A stretch of 56,805 bases of DNA. Origin: Adiantum capillus-veneris (lineage: Eukaryota; Streptophyta; Polypodiopsida; Polypodiales; Pteridaceae). The position numbers were made by a program, and so were the translations under genes. The stretch covers positions 1-56,805 of the forward strand of contig JABFUD020000354.1 in the NCBI GenBank assembly GCA_014529385.2, given 5' to 3'. A model generated the notes under the pieces. That model saw only the letters and a list, made by a program, of their open reading frames with translations. It ran no database searches and was not told the DNA's origin. This document shows positions 10,772-21,751 of this stretch, in pieces. The stretch's first letter is position 1, and each line of letters begins with the position of its first letter.

Positions 10772-11335
10772 TCATGCTGCTTCATAGGGCATGGCATTAT
10801 AAATGGTTTCATGTAGTTCCGGAGATAAATAATATTTCTTTGAGGTAGCATCTACCAAAGGCATGTCAAACTTGATTGCCCGAACAAGGTGAGAGTACAG
10901 GTTAGTAACTCTCCTATCGTCAAGTAGAGTGTAGTGATTTGGGTCCCCCTCTTGCTGTTGATAATAACACCCTGTGACAACATAAGTGTTTTAATCACAT
11001 TTTTTTTCCCACTTATCTCTTAAGATGCAATCTGTCATTCATTTTCTCTTTGTACATCTCAAAAGAAAGAACTCTACACCTTCTGCATTGCCAGCGTCTG
11101 CATTGACTGCAAAGTTATCACCTTCAATGAGATACTCACTCAGCATATCATGGGATCCCTCAAACATTGCAGCTTCATCTTCTGGTACCTCAGTCTCTTT
11201 TGCTACCTCAGAGAGTGGTTTCAATGCCTTATGTGTCCACTTGCCTGCATATGATTTGCTGGAACAAGTCCTCCAATGGCCCTTCATGCAAGCATCACAA
11301 AAACAAGAAAGACGCCTGGTCTTTAATTGAGTAGG
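10772..11335 (-). pseudogene. C-terminal part of DDE-like transposase
   Basis: Reading leftward from the copia insertion, the frame continues the open frame of 16589-17887 without a break once the insertion and one ATCAT copy are removed. It encodes a cysteine segment (TRRLSCFCDAC), a Trp/Lys-rich segment and GVEFFLLRCTK, then stops at 11039. Family-like sequence (GCYYQQQ, LLDDRRVTNLYSHLVRAIKF) continues in another frame to a TGA at 10772-10774, with one more stop (TAA) near 11000. The 3' end therefore carries at least one frameshift. The Cys-rich tail followed by a YY...LLDD...Y segment matches my memory of the C-terminus of this transposase-like family in cnidarian, mollusc and fish genomes. 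Removing copia restores only part of the frame, so the gene was probably already decaying. Confidence 0.7.
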
Positions 11336-11340
11336 ATCAT

Positions 11341-11662
11341 TGTTGAGATGTCGAGCTCTACATCTTGAGCTGGCAACCACTACGGGTCTTGGCCGCTTAC
11401 GGCATTTACTCACTGGCGTGTTAGGTGACTGACACGGAGGATCTCTGCCAGTGATTCTACAGCTGGACTACACTTATAGTGCCAGTCTAGTACGCTTCTA
11501 GCGAGTTCACACTTAGTGATCGCATGTACATATGTGCTAATTTTCAGCTTTAGCACTTAGTCATTTTGTACTCTCTTTTCTGAGAAGAAGAAGAAGAAGC
11601 TTTCCATCTCTGTGTGCTTTGTGCTTGTCTTGTGTAGCTCTCTTGCATCCTCATTCTTTACA
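11341..11662 (+). repeat. Copia 5' LTR
   Basis: 322 bp, TG...CA ends. It differs from the 3' LTR at about 13 positions by hand count (about 4%). A GAAGAAGAAG run lies near its 3' quarter. Confidence 0.96.
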
Positions 11663-11676
11663 TGGTATCAGAGCCT
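11663..11676 (+). other. Copia primer binding site
   Basis: TGGTATCAGAGCCT starts directly after the LTR, matching the initiator tRNA-Met 3' end. Confidence 0.93.
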
Positions 11677-11939
11677 GGTGCAGGCAAGAGAGGCTAAGAG
11701 AGCAAGAGCATCACAATCCCTTCGTTCGCAATCCACGACCAGATGCTCTTTCGCACAAGTTTCTAAACAGGTCTCCAAAGTGCAGTATACAGAGATTTAA
11801 TGTACAAGTACAGTGGTTGTATGTACGCTTGATTGTGGACACTCGTTGAGTGTAGAAAGCGTTACAGGTACCACGATAGCAGGTTCAGCAGATTTGCAGG
11901 TTTTTGCATATTGCAGCTATTTTGTCTTAGTGCTTCAAG

Positions 11940-14900
11940 ATGTCTGACGGTTTCAGTCAGATTGTTACTGAGAAGCTTGAGAAAAATAACTACCCTGCAT
12001 GGAAGTTCAGAATAACAAATTTCCTAAAAGGAAAAGGTTATTGGGACTATGTAGAAGGAGACAATGAAAAGGAACCAGAGATTCCCGAGGCAAATGCTAC
12101 AGCAGAACAAAGGAAAGCTTTGAGGGACTGGCAACAAGGCCAGAGCAAAGTGATGTATTGGATTTCTATGAGCATCACAGATGGCATGATGGGCTATCTA
12201 CAGGATGCTGAAACCCCCGCCATTGCATGGAGAAACTTAGGCAGAGTGTTCGAGGTGAACACCAAGGCCAAGAAGCTTCAACTAAAGTCGGAGCTAAATC
12301 AGGTTAAGAGGAACAACCTCTCAATCAATGATTATGCCTTGAAGATCAAGAGTATCATTGAGGCTCTTGGATCTATTAAAGTCTCAGTGGAAGACGATGA
12401 CATTGTCCGTGCATGCTTGGATGGTCTAGGAGATGAGTATGTACATTTTAGGTCTTCCATGAATACAAGAGACGACATCCCTGTGTTCCAAGATTTGATT
12501 TCTATGCTTATTCTTGAGGAGAAGAACCTTGACACATCTTCTTCTCATGGCAGAAATAATTCTGAACAGGCCTTCTATTCTAACTCCAACAGAGGTAGAG
12601 GTAGAGGTCGTGGTCGAGGCCCAAGGGGTTGTAGGGGCCAATTTTTGGAAGGTCAATCAAATCAAAACAATACAGGTGGTAGGGGAAACCAGTCTCAAGA
12701 CAGGGGGAGTCAAAGAGGTCGTGGTGCAGGATCAAGCAGGTAGCAACATACTCCAGATAGCAGAGAATGTTGGACTTGTGGTGAAAGAGGTCACATGTCA
12801 CGTGACTGTCCAAAGGGAAAAGCAAGTGGAAAGAGAGAACAGGGCAACTATGCATCTACTAGCAGAGATGCAGATGACAGCAAAAATGAGCGCATGTTTG
12901 TTATGCATCATGTAATGAATACAATGACTGCAGAAAATTCCACCCAAGATGATGTTTGGTATGTGGATTCGGGTGCCTCTAATCACATGACGTCTCGTGG
13001 AGAGTGGTTTAGAGATATGCGCAAACCAGATGTGTCAGGCTATGTGCAGACAGGAGATGACACAGCTCACCCCATTGCTCATGTAGGAGACATACCTCTA
13101 AATACAAAGAGTGGCAAATCAAAGTACTTAGCAGATGTCCTTCATGTCCCAAACATTACAAAGAATCTTGTTTCTGTTGGACAAATGGTTGTGCAGGGTT
13201 TGCAGGTTCGTTTCAATGTGAATGGCTATTATGTAGAAGATTTTCAGAATGGCTGTAAGCTGATCACAGAGGGCAAATGTGTGGGCAGAATGTTTACGCT
13301 GAATGTAAACATGCCTGAGGTAAAAGATGCATTATTTGCACAGGGCATAGGTGTTGTGGCTGATGTTGACATTTGGCACAAACACATTGGCCATGTCAAT
13401 GAGCAGAGATTGCGCAGCATGCAATCAAAACAGATTGTAAAAGGTTTGCCCAAATTCAAGGTGGATGGTATGCATAAAGTGTGTGCAGCATGCTAGTTTG
13501 GAAAACAGTCAAAGGGCTCATTTCCATATGAGCGCAATGTATGTAAAAAGCCACTTGAGGTGGTGCACACAGATGTTTGGGGTCCAACCGATACTGCAAG
13601 TATACATGGTTGCAAGTATTATGTCTCTTTCATTGATGACCATACAAGGAAAGTATGGGTCTACTTCATGCGTAACAAAAGTGAAGTGTTTGGTCACTTT
13701 CAAGACTTCAAATTCATGATTGAGAAGGAGACAGATATGCAAATCAAGACATTGAGGTCAGATGGAGGGGGAGAGTACTTCTCCAATGATTTTTCAGATT
13801 TTCTGCGAATGCATGGTATACGTAGGCAGTTTACATGCAGATATACTCCACAACAGAATGGGGTCGCAGAAAGGAAAAACAGGCACATTGCAGAGGTTGC
13901 ACGTGCATTGATGAATGAGAAGAACATGCCTCATCATTTCTGGGCTGAAGCCGTAAATACAGCTGTGTACATTATGAACAGGACACCTACAGCTGCGGTG
14001 CATGATGTAACACCTCAGGAAAAGTTTACAGGTACAAAGCCTGATTTGGCACACTTGAAAGTGTTTGGCTGCATAGCTTACCTGCATTTACCAGATGAGT
14101 TGCGTAGGAAATTGGATCCTAAAGCAGAGAAATGTATTCTTGTGGGATATTCTCTTGAACAAAAGGGGTACAGGTGCTACAATCCTACTACACGAGAATT
14201 ACGAGTGAGCAGAGATGTAGTCTTTGATGAGATGAGCAGCTGGTACAGTAATGCACATGGCACTATTGGGGCTGATGTAAAAGATGATGTAGTTGTAAAA
14301 CATGTGAGGCCACAGTCACAGGTTTTGAGTGGACCACAAGAGTCCTCTTCTCGTGGCTCTGTTGAGAAGCCATGGAATGGTAGACTACGTACGCAGGTTA
14401 CTCCACTAGCAGGCACAGGGAACGTATCACGAAAAGGAAAGGAAAAGGTTGATGAACCTCCCTTTATGGCTGATGCATCATCAGGTTTTTCACATGTAGA
14501 CATGGATTCAGATGGTTCTGAACAAAGTCTTGATGAGGAATTTGGAATTCCGGCTATCAGGACACCTGGTGTAAGGAAAGTACAAGAAGATGCTAGAGGG
14601 CAAAGGAGTGACCCAGGACCGCGCAGATCTAATAGAGTCAGAAATCCAGTTCAGAAATTGACTTATGATGGGTATCTAGCGCATCACCAAGCCTACATGG
14701 CTAAGGTGATACAGGATGTGGAGCCCACATGTTTTGAGAATGCAGTTGGAAATGTGCATTGGGATGATGCAATGAATGAAGAGATGGCTGCATTGGAAGC
14801 AAACGACACATGGGAGTTGGTGCCATTGCCAAGTGGCAAGAAAGCTATTGGCTGTAAATGGGTGTATAAAACCAAGCATAAGGCTGATGGTAACATAGAG

Positions 14901-16196
14901 CGTCACAAGGCAAGGCTGGTCGCAAAGGGTTATGCACAGACGTATGGCATAGACTATGAGGAGACCTTTGCTCCAGTGCCAAAGATGACGATTGTGAGAG
15001 CTGTCATAGCAGTGGCTGCATCTAGAGGATGGATTATGCATCAAATGGATGTAAAGAATGCCTTCTTGAATGGTGAGTTGCAAGAGGAAGTGTATATGGA
15101 TCAGCCACCTGGTTATGTCGATCCAGGTTACCCAGATTATGTATGCAGACTTCTCAAAGCTTTGTATGGTTTGAAGCAGGGCTCTAGAGCATGGTATGAC
15201 AGGATTGCCAAGTATCTTGTCAGTATTGGTTTTAGGAGAGCTCATGCTGATCATTCACTCTATGTACGTGAGAGTGATGTGGGGATTGTGGTCATTACCA
15301 TATATGTAGATGACCTTATTATTGTTGGTGACAATGCTATGGAGATTGACCATGTGAAGGGTCTTCTCAAACAGGAGTTTGAAATGAAAGATTTAGGCGA
15401 GTTGCGCTACTTTCTTGGCATTGAGGTGATCAGGACTCCAGAGGGTGTATGGCTGTCACAGAGACAGTATGCTTTGGACATGCTGTCAAAGTATGGTATG
15501 GCTGATTGTAAGCCAATTTCTATTCCCTTGGATGTGAATGCAAAGCTGAGTGCAGAGAAGGGTGATGTTGTTGAGGATGTCAACATGTACAGGAAGATTG
15601 TGGGTAGTCTAATCTACTTGACTATCACGAGGCCAGACTTGAGCTACACAGTAGGCTTGGAGAGTCAGTTCATGCAGCTTCCGAGGAAGCCACATTCGGA
15701 TGGAGTACGACGCACACTTAGGTATGTGCAAGGTACTCTTGACTACGCATTGTTCTATGCAGCAGATGCACCATTAGCATTGTATGGGTATACAGATGCA
15801 GATTGGGCAGGTAGCATTGTTGATAGGAGATCTACGAGTGGCTTCATGTTCTCTTTTGGGAGTGCTGCTGTTACTTGGAGCAGCAAAAAGCAGCCTACGG
15901 TTGCTTTATCGAGCACAAAGGCCGAGTACAGAGGTGCAGCAGTTGCGGCGTGCGAGGTAGCTTGGCTATGCACATTACTTGAGGACTTGGGAGTGCAGGT
16001 GGACCAGCAGATTGTCATTCATTGTGACAACCTCAGCAGCATGCAGTTGGCTGGGAACCCAGTGTTCCATGCCAGGACCAAACACATAGAGGTCCATTAC
16101 CACTACGTTCGAGAGCGAGTGTTGGCGGGCGACATCGACTTGGTCTACGTCAGCACAGAGGAGCAGATAGCGGATATCTTTACCAAGGCCCTCTGA
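11940..16196 (+). pseudogene. Copia gag-pol polyprotein with two in-frame TAGs
   Basis: ATG 11940 opens a frame that stays in register to TGA 16194-16196. Gag occupies about the first 265 codons (FLKGKGYWDYVEG segment, then an RG-rich tail). TAG at 12741 precedes a CCHC knuckle (CWTCGERGHMSRDC, 12768-12809). Then come the protease motif WYVDSGASNHM, the integrase His/Cys region (HKHIGH ... KVCAAC) cut by TAG at 13494, and an integrase core with HTDVWG, RSDGGGEY and NGVAERKNR. RT has YVDDLIIVG and RNase H has YTDADWAG, SSTKAEY and ARTKHIEVHYHYVRERV. Everything after 13497 is open, so the pol half looks recently active. Both stops could be CAG-to-TAG changes. The first sits between gag and the knuckle, a place where readthrough would be conceivable, but a simple lesion is more likely. 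Confidence 0.93.
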
Positions 16197-16252
16197 GCTG
16201 AGAAGCTTCGACGTTTCCGGACTATGCTTGGACTCTGCAACATGCAGAGCTC

Positions 16253-16261
16253 GAGGGGGAG
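16253..16261 (+). other. Copia polypurine tract
   Basis: GAGGGGGAG immediately precedes the 3' LTR, the expected plus-strand priming site. Confidence 0.9.
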
Positions 16262-16583
16262 TGTTGAGATGTCGAGCTCTACACCTTGAGCTGGCATCCA
16301 CTACGGGTCTTGGCCGCTTACGACATTTACTCACTGGCGCGTTAGGTGACCGACACGGAGGATCTCTACCAGTGATTCTACAGCTGGACTACACTTATAG
16401 TGCCATCCTAGTACGCTTCTAGCGAGTTCACACTTAGTGACCGCATGTACATATGTGCTATTTTTCAGCTTTAGCACTAAGTCATTTTGTACTCTCTTTT
16501 CTGTAAAGAAGAAGAAGAAGCTTTCCATCTCTGTGTGCTTTGTGCTTGTCTTGTGTAGCTCTCTTGCATCCTCATTCTTTACA
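16262..16583 (+). repeat. Copia 3' LTR
   Basis: 322 bp, the same length as the 5' LTR with the same terminal bases, followed by the ATCAT target duplication. Confidence 0.96.
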
Positions 16584-16588
16584 ATCAT

Positions 16589-17887
16589 GACGAAAAAAGC
16601 CTGAAATGAAATGGAGTGATCGAGATCCTGGTACTCTCTCACAACCCCATAGATTAGACCTGTCCACTTTTGTCTCTTTTACTAGCCAAAATTTCCTGTT
16701 TATAGTAGAACCTGCTTTAGTGGATTGTGCATAAGAGCTACATGCAGCATTGGACATTGTTCTCGTAAAAAATGCAACCACCTCTGCAGCTTGCCTAAGA
16801 ACAAATCCATTACTCTTGAGTTGTTCATGTGTAAGGGCTCTCTTTATCACAGCGCCAGCGCCATCATGCTCCCCCTTTCCATGGCCAGAGCCAAAAAAAT
16901 TCCATGTCATCTCTGTACCTGTTAGTTGGTAATATCTAGCAACAAAGTAAAATGGCCTTGCAGCCTTGAATTGCGAGGCTGCACCATCTGACCACACCCA
17001 GTGCTTCTTGAAATTCAGCCCCTGGTCCTTAAGCCATTGATCACAAAGAAGAAAACAATGCTGGACAAATAGCGTATCATGTTGCCTATCATCGGAGATG
17101 TAGAAATGCATATGCTTGATAATACTGTCATCTTCGTTGTCACACATGTACGTTATGTGAACAAGTATGGTGCATTGATCTGTATGCCAATGCATGGATT
17201 GTACTTCATTTTGCTCTTTGAACGAGTAATTTTCAGCAAAGTCTACTACAAATATAATGGTATCTGAAGGAAACACCTTCAAACATTCTGTGTATTGATG
17301 TGCATGCCATCTGTAAGTGAAATTGTGCTCGATGAAGATTATGATGTCGTCTTTTATCCTCCCTGTCAGCTCACTTAAAGCCACCTGTTTGAGTGACAAC
17401 ATCTTTCTCTTACTTAGACCATGCTTAGTTTGAACTTTAATGTCCTCGAAGACTTGCAGTGGAGCTGTCTTTGTCATCTCTGCAAGTTCTCGTGGACAAA
17501 GGCTGAGCTTTTCCACACCACACTTTTTGCATTGGCCCATGAAGCAGGCGTGTTTATGGAATATATCCCCCTCAGCCTTTGTACATATGCATGATTCCCA
17601 CAACTTCGTGATCCCTGAAAACGAGTGCTCAACGGCAAGACATTCTGCATTCACCCCATCTGATTTGCAAACATTGCATTTACATGTACATAACCTCCCA
17701 TGAAAACCAAAAGCAGATGAGCACATAACATTAAATGCATCTTTGAGATACATCAGTTTGATATGATAAACACAACAAAAAGTATTTAGATCTTTCAACT
17801 TTCGCACGAACCAAGGCTTCAGCTTCTCAAAGGACCTTTGCCCAATTGTCACATGTGGGTGGCTATCTTTAAACTTCAAGAAATACT
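16589..17887 (-). pseudogene. Catalytic core exon of DDE-like transposase
   Basis: The minus-strand exon begins after the acceptor AG at 17888-17889 (exon EYFLKFKDSHPHVTIGQ) and is open to the copia insertion. It encodes about 430 residues. These include a cysteine-rich region (CKCNVCKSDGVNAEC, CKKCG), an Asp motif FVVDFAENYSFKEQNEVQS, a second Asp motif WSDGAASQFK, and a glycine/histidine motif NFFGSGHGKGEHDGAGAVIKR. From memory, this D...SDGAASQ...HGKG.DG.GA.vKR pattern marks a eukaryotic RNase H-fold transposase-like family common in cnidarian, mollusc and fish genomes; I cannot name the superfamily securely. The third acidic residue is not obvious. No stop occurs in this exon, and it rejoins 11335 leftward in frame. 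Confidence 0.75.
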
Positions 17888-18857
17888 CTGTCTACTTGAA
17901 AAAAAAATGCATTAGAATTACATTTTGCTATATATCACACATAATAGCATAGCTACAAATGCATTGGTATAAATACACATAGCTATGCTACATAGCATAG
18001 ATAATAGCATAGATAGATAACTCAGCTTTCATTACATGCTCAATTTTGTTATATAACACATAATAACATAGATAGGGATTTTTAGTTGTTATTACACACA
18101 CATCACACACGTCTGCTATATAGCACACATAGTGCTATCATATTATAGCACAGTTCTTCTACATAACACACAAAAGAGCATAGACATGGATACGGTGCTA
18201 CTATTACACTAACATCTGCTATGTAGCACACATAGTGCTCTCATAATATTATAAAATCTGATAGCACACATAATACCATAGATAGGTATATTGTGCTATT
18301 GCTATATAGCAGACATGATGTTGTCATACTCTGATAGAGTCCTACTACATGGCACACATAATAGCATAGACAGGACCATCGGGCTATTATTACACATAGC
18401 TATGCTATATAGCACTCATACTGTAAGAAATACTATGACATAATAGCATAGATAGGGACATTGGCCTCTTATTACACACACTAACGCTATATGGCACACA
18501 TAGTGCTCTCAATATGTAATATAGCTCTTTCACATACCACACATCATATTATAGACAAGAACATTGTGCTATTCTTACACACACTTTTATTGTATAGCAC
18601 ACATGTTGCTATCTTACTACAATAGAGTCCTTTTACATGGCACACTTATAGCATAGACAGGGACATTGGGCTACACTTGTGCAATATAGCACACATAATA
18701 GCATAGGTAGAGACAATGGACTATCTTGACACATTACTTGGCTACATATCACATATAGTAGGATGTACAAAACTCCATAACACGCAATGGGTAGCTATTC
18801 ATAAGAGTGAGATGTTTCACTTGAGAGTTATTCATTGTAAGAATTAGACATGTTTAC
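17888..18857 (-). repeat. Transposase intron rich in TATAGCAC/TAGCATAG repeats
   Basis: The donor is CAG then GTAAAC (18858 to 18852) and the acceptor AG is at 17888-17889, about 970 bp. The intron is dominated by short repeats such as TATAGCACACATAATAGCATAG with irregular 40-60 bp spacing. A diverged partial copy lies at 10004-10586. Confidence 0.75.
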
Positions 18858-19720
18858 CTGAGATTCATCAAGTAAGTGTATGGGATGCTCTTGATAATGT
18901 TTTCTGCCCAATCGTTTCCGACAAATATCTTTCTTGTTTGGAGACACCCTACTGTGCTCTATCCAAAATGTAATAATTGTCTGCTTCAATTTCTCCGATA
19001 AGGACCCAGCATTTCCAGACTTCCTTTTGCATAAGTCGAACCTCAGCGTACTTGACATAGGATCACTGTCAAGTCTACCCAAAGCTGAATATAAATTCCT
19101 TGGATGAACATTTAATAGCTTTGCCACTTTATGTAAGTAACACCTCTACCTTGGCTCCCATTATCATGCAGTAATCCATTCACCAGCATGCTGAATGTGC
19201 TTCGTTTTAAAAACATCTTGTCAGCTGATTTTGGAATCTTTAATTCCTGTAAGGAGACCTTGAGTGCAGAATTAAGGCCATTTGCAGGAAGATACAAATC
19301 TTCACAGAATGGCAAGATTCTATCATCATTGAAAACACCTTGAAGAATTGCATTCTTATCTTCTTTCCAGTAACTATGCAACTGTCTCACAATATGCTGA
19401 ACAAGATTTTGAATAGTATGTTGCTTCTTGTCTTCCTTTGTGTGTACATCGACGTCCTCCCTATGACAATATTCCGCTCCAATGTTGACGCTTGGCTGTA
19501 CTTGCTTTCTTGCACGACATCGCTTTCTGTACTCACGTTTAGCCTGTGCTTCATACTTACTCACTGCAATAAGTTCATCTTTATTTAGACACGCCTTTCT
19601 CTTGGAGTGCACCTACGTATGTATGGTGTCTATACCATGTGCCTCATCATAAAATCCGTCGTCCACCATCCTGGAACAGTCTGCAGTAGTTTGAAATGAA
19701 TGAAGTCGTACAAAACTTCC
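18858..19720 (-). pseudogene. N-terminal exon region of DDE-like transposase
   Basis: Reading leftward, a basic segment (AQAKREYRKRCRARKQ), a long helical region and YHKVAKLLN-type sequence lead into FWIEHSRVSPNKKDICRKRL and HPIHLLDESQ, then the splice donor. This order matches the N-terminal half of the same transposase-like family as the exon at 16589-17887. The frame shifts once near 19140, where a single base appears to be missing, and a TAG lies near 19617 close to a possible splice site. The basic segment is probably the DNA-binding or nuclear-import part (inference). Confidence 0.65.
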
Positions 19721-19843
19721 TTATTGTAATAGTGAACTGAAATTCAGTTGTGCTGCATTGTTGAGTTCAAGAAGCTCCATTGCTGCTTGTGAGGAGGTAT
19801 GAGCTGGAACCAAAGCAAGAGGAAGGGAGTCTCCATCATCCAT
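19721..19843 (-). pseudogene. Possible first exon of the transposase gene
   Basis: ATG at 19843-19841 opens MDDGDSLPLALVPAHTSSQA and about 40 codons before a stop at 19721. It lies directly upstream of the N-terminal exon region and could be its first exon through a small intron, but the junction is not resolved. The upstream open sequence is (GA)n-derived. Confidence 0.3.
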
Positions 19844-19899
19844 ATTCTGAGCAGGAGAGTAGGAGAGAGAGAGAGATGGAGATGGGCATTGGAGGCCAT

Positions 19900-19901
<2 letters not shown>

Positions 19902-19947
<46 letters not shown>
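19902..19947. repeat. (GA)n microsatellite
   Basis: About 23 GA units just upstream of the transposase gene on the minus strand, a position where GA/CT tracts are common in plant promoters and 5' UTRs. Confidence 0.95.
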
Positions 19948-19951
<4 letters not shown>

Positions 19952-20114
19952 GAGAGAAAGGGAGAGGTCCACGCGTGCTAACCTCTCCATGTCTTTCAAT
20001 TCGAGTACTGGAGTCGTGAATTCAGTTATCTTACCTATATTCTTTTAAAAATTATTGACTTAAAAGTCTAGCTATGATGCCATCCATGGACACCAAGTAT
20101 TTAGACACCATTCT

Positions 20115-20126
20115 ATGCTTTCACCC
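20115..20126 (-). repeat. Candidate right terminal repeat of the two-gene transposon
   Basis: ATGCTTTCACCC is the exact inverse of 3343-3354. It lies about 270 bp beyond the putative first exon of the transposase. Without a clear target duplication the boundary remains a guess. Confidence 0.25.
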
Positions 20127-20259
20127 TAGCAACTTTGTGAATTGCCCATGTCAGGATGTACTTTTCTCTTGAAGTTGAGTCATTGTAGTGACTTTCCTCT
20201 TTTACCTTCCACTCCTACTCACAAGGGCGGGTCTCATGATTTTATCACTTGTTTTTAAG

Positions 20260-20393
20260 CTCTTTGATGTGCCGCATCAACTAGTTTTATGGGATTGCAC
20301 CCACACATCCACACCCACATGTCGCAGGGGTTGAACAATAGTGGGCACACTTAGAGCCCCTTGCCTCTTAACCACTAGGCCAACTCCCCTTGA
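20260..20393 (-). mobile_element. tRNA-derived SINE
   Basis: On the minus strand the sequence AGTTGGCCTAGTGGTTAAG (20388-20370) matches an RNA polymerase III A box, and TTGTTCAACCCC (about 20337-20326) matches a B box, with spacing typical of tRNA-derived promoters. The sequence is not a foldable tRNA beyond these boxes and continues leftward as AT-rich body, as plant SINEs do. A short A run (20394-20402 on the plus strand) flanks the head. The 3' end was not located. Confidence 0.55.
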
Positions 20394-20402
20394 CAAAAAA
20401 AA

Positions 20403-21089
20403 TGATATCCTAAAAACTAGAAGTTTCCTATTGCAACAAATGTCCAAAGAAAAATCTAACATGCAAATGTAGTTTTACCTATTGTGTATAATGATGGGGC
20501 AAAGATTGTTGAAATGGAGTGCATGTCTTGAGTTTGAGATTAGCTGCATTTATCTTTGAGGTCCCAGTGGTAGATTGGCTGTTGACTTCCCTTTTGAACA
20601 GGATAGGGTGAAACCCCCAAAAGGAGTGCTTTGCTGGTCTTGAGGATGCTGTGTGGACTCCGCTGGCAGATGGGTTGCCTATTTAACCAAGGTGAGGGTT
20701 TGCTACACCTTTACTTAGCCTTGTTTTACTATTTGTTTTGATTAAAAACTATTGAAAGGAAGAGACATTGGAAATAGCTTCTCTGTGGGTTTGACTCTTT
20801 CAACATGGAGGTGGTGGAGGAGCCTGTTGCCTCATAGGTTCTATTCTTTATCTCCTACTTGGGTGTTGACTAAACCAACTGTTGTAATTTACTGTGATAA
20901 ATTGAACTGATGTTCTAAATCTAGGGAATGCCATGATGGACCACTGTGGGGAATGCAATTTTAACCACTGTCTTTTCAAATCCATTGGTTATCATAAGCA
21001 TGCAATTTTGACTGACATAATGGGAAATTTCTACCTATGATGACGATTTTATTGATTATTGTGTAAGTATTATTGGGAATATTTGGCCG
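20403..21089. other. No recognisable feature
   Basis: AT-rich sequence without a convincing gene on either strand. It may belong to the same older retroelement whose coding remains begin at about 21090. Confidence 0.4.
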
Positions 21090-21751
21090 ACTAACTTATG
21101 GATGGCAAGCATATGGTAAGGAGGATGATGAAGAGCTAAAGGCAATTTTTGGTCTTATTCTCTAAAAACAACTAACTCAAGTAAGGTGGTTCACAAGAAG
21201 CTGTGCCAAGTGGGAAATTGCATTTGAGAAACTACAAGGTGGTCAAACCCAAGGGATTCTCTTTTGGTATATGCATTTATTACTAAATCTTAGGCGAATG
21301 AAGCCATAATGGAAGAGAAGAAAAAAAAGGATGAAGATAATGTAGGTTTGTCAAAGAGGGCTACAAGTTTCAACGGTAAGAAGGAAGAGGAGCCTACGCC
21401 AATTTTTGCCCCTAAAGTGGTTATGGAAGAAGCACCAAAGGACAATAAACAAGATAATCCAAGAGGACCTTTTTATATATTGGAATCTCATATTGAATTG
21501 GCTCCAAATTTGAAAACGGTTCTTGAGAAGCATGTCCTCAACAACAAGGTACTCATACTAGGAAAAATTTTGGGGATAAAAAATCATGAATTTCATGAAT
21601 AAATCATAATGACGAGAACTGAACAAAAATTGGACCCGATAAAGAGTCAAATGATTTAATGTAATTAGTCAATGCTGGATGGTTATGAACAAAGATGAGG
21701 GATCTGAAATGATGGTGGTTACAAATCAATCACACCTTTAGTAAAGCATGC
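21090..21751 (+). pseudogene. Older retroelement, pre-protease region (left part)
   Basis: An open segment from 21309 includes GPFYILESHIELAPNLKT and KVLILGKILGIKNHEFHE. This resembles the stretch between gag and protease in some gypsy-type polyproteins, where a helix-rich segment precedes the retropepsin. Stops follow at 21600. The sequence just before the chromovirus, GGYKSITPLVKHA, reads straight on into 30637 after the insertion is removed, so this is one broken coding region. Family assignment is from memory and modest. Confidence 0.4.

Larger units (their letters stand above)
11336..16588 (+). mobile_element. Ty1/copia retrotransposon with TSD ATCAT
   Basis: A complete element at 11341-16583 (5243 bp) is flanked by ATCAT at 11336-11340 and 16584-16588. 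It has two 322-bp LTRs beginning TGTTGAGATG and ending CTTTACA, a primer site right after the 5' LTR, a single gag-pol reading frame, and a purine tract (GAGGGGGAG) right before the 3' LTR. It lies in the minus-strand transposase gene and reads in the opposite direction. Two in-frame TAG codons are the only lesions I see in about 1418 codons. Domain order gag, protease, integrase, RT, RNase H defines the copia order. Confidence 0.97.
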
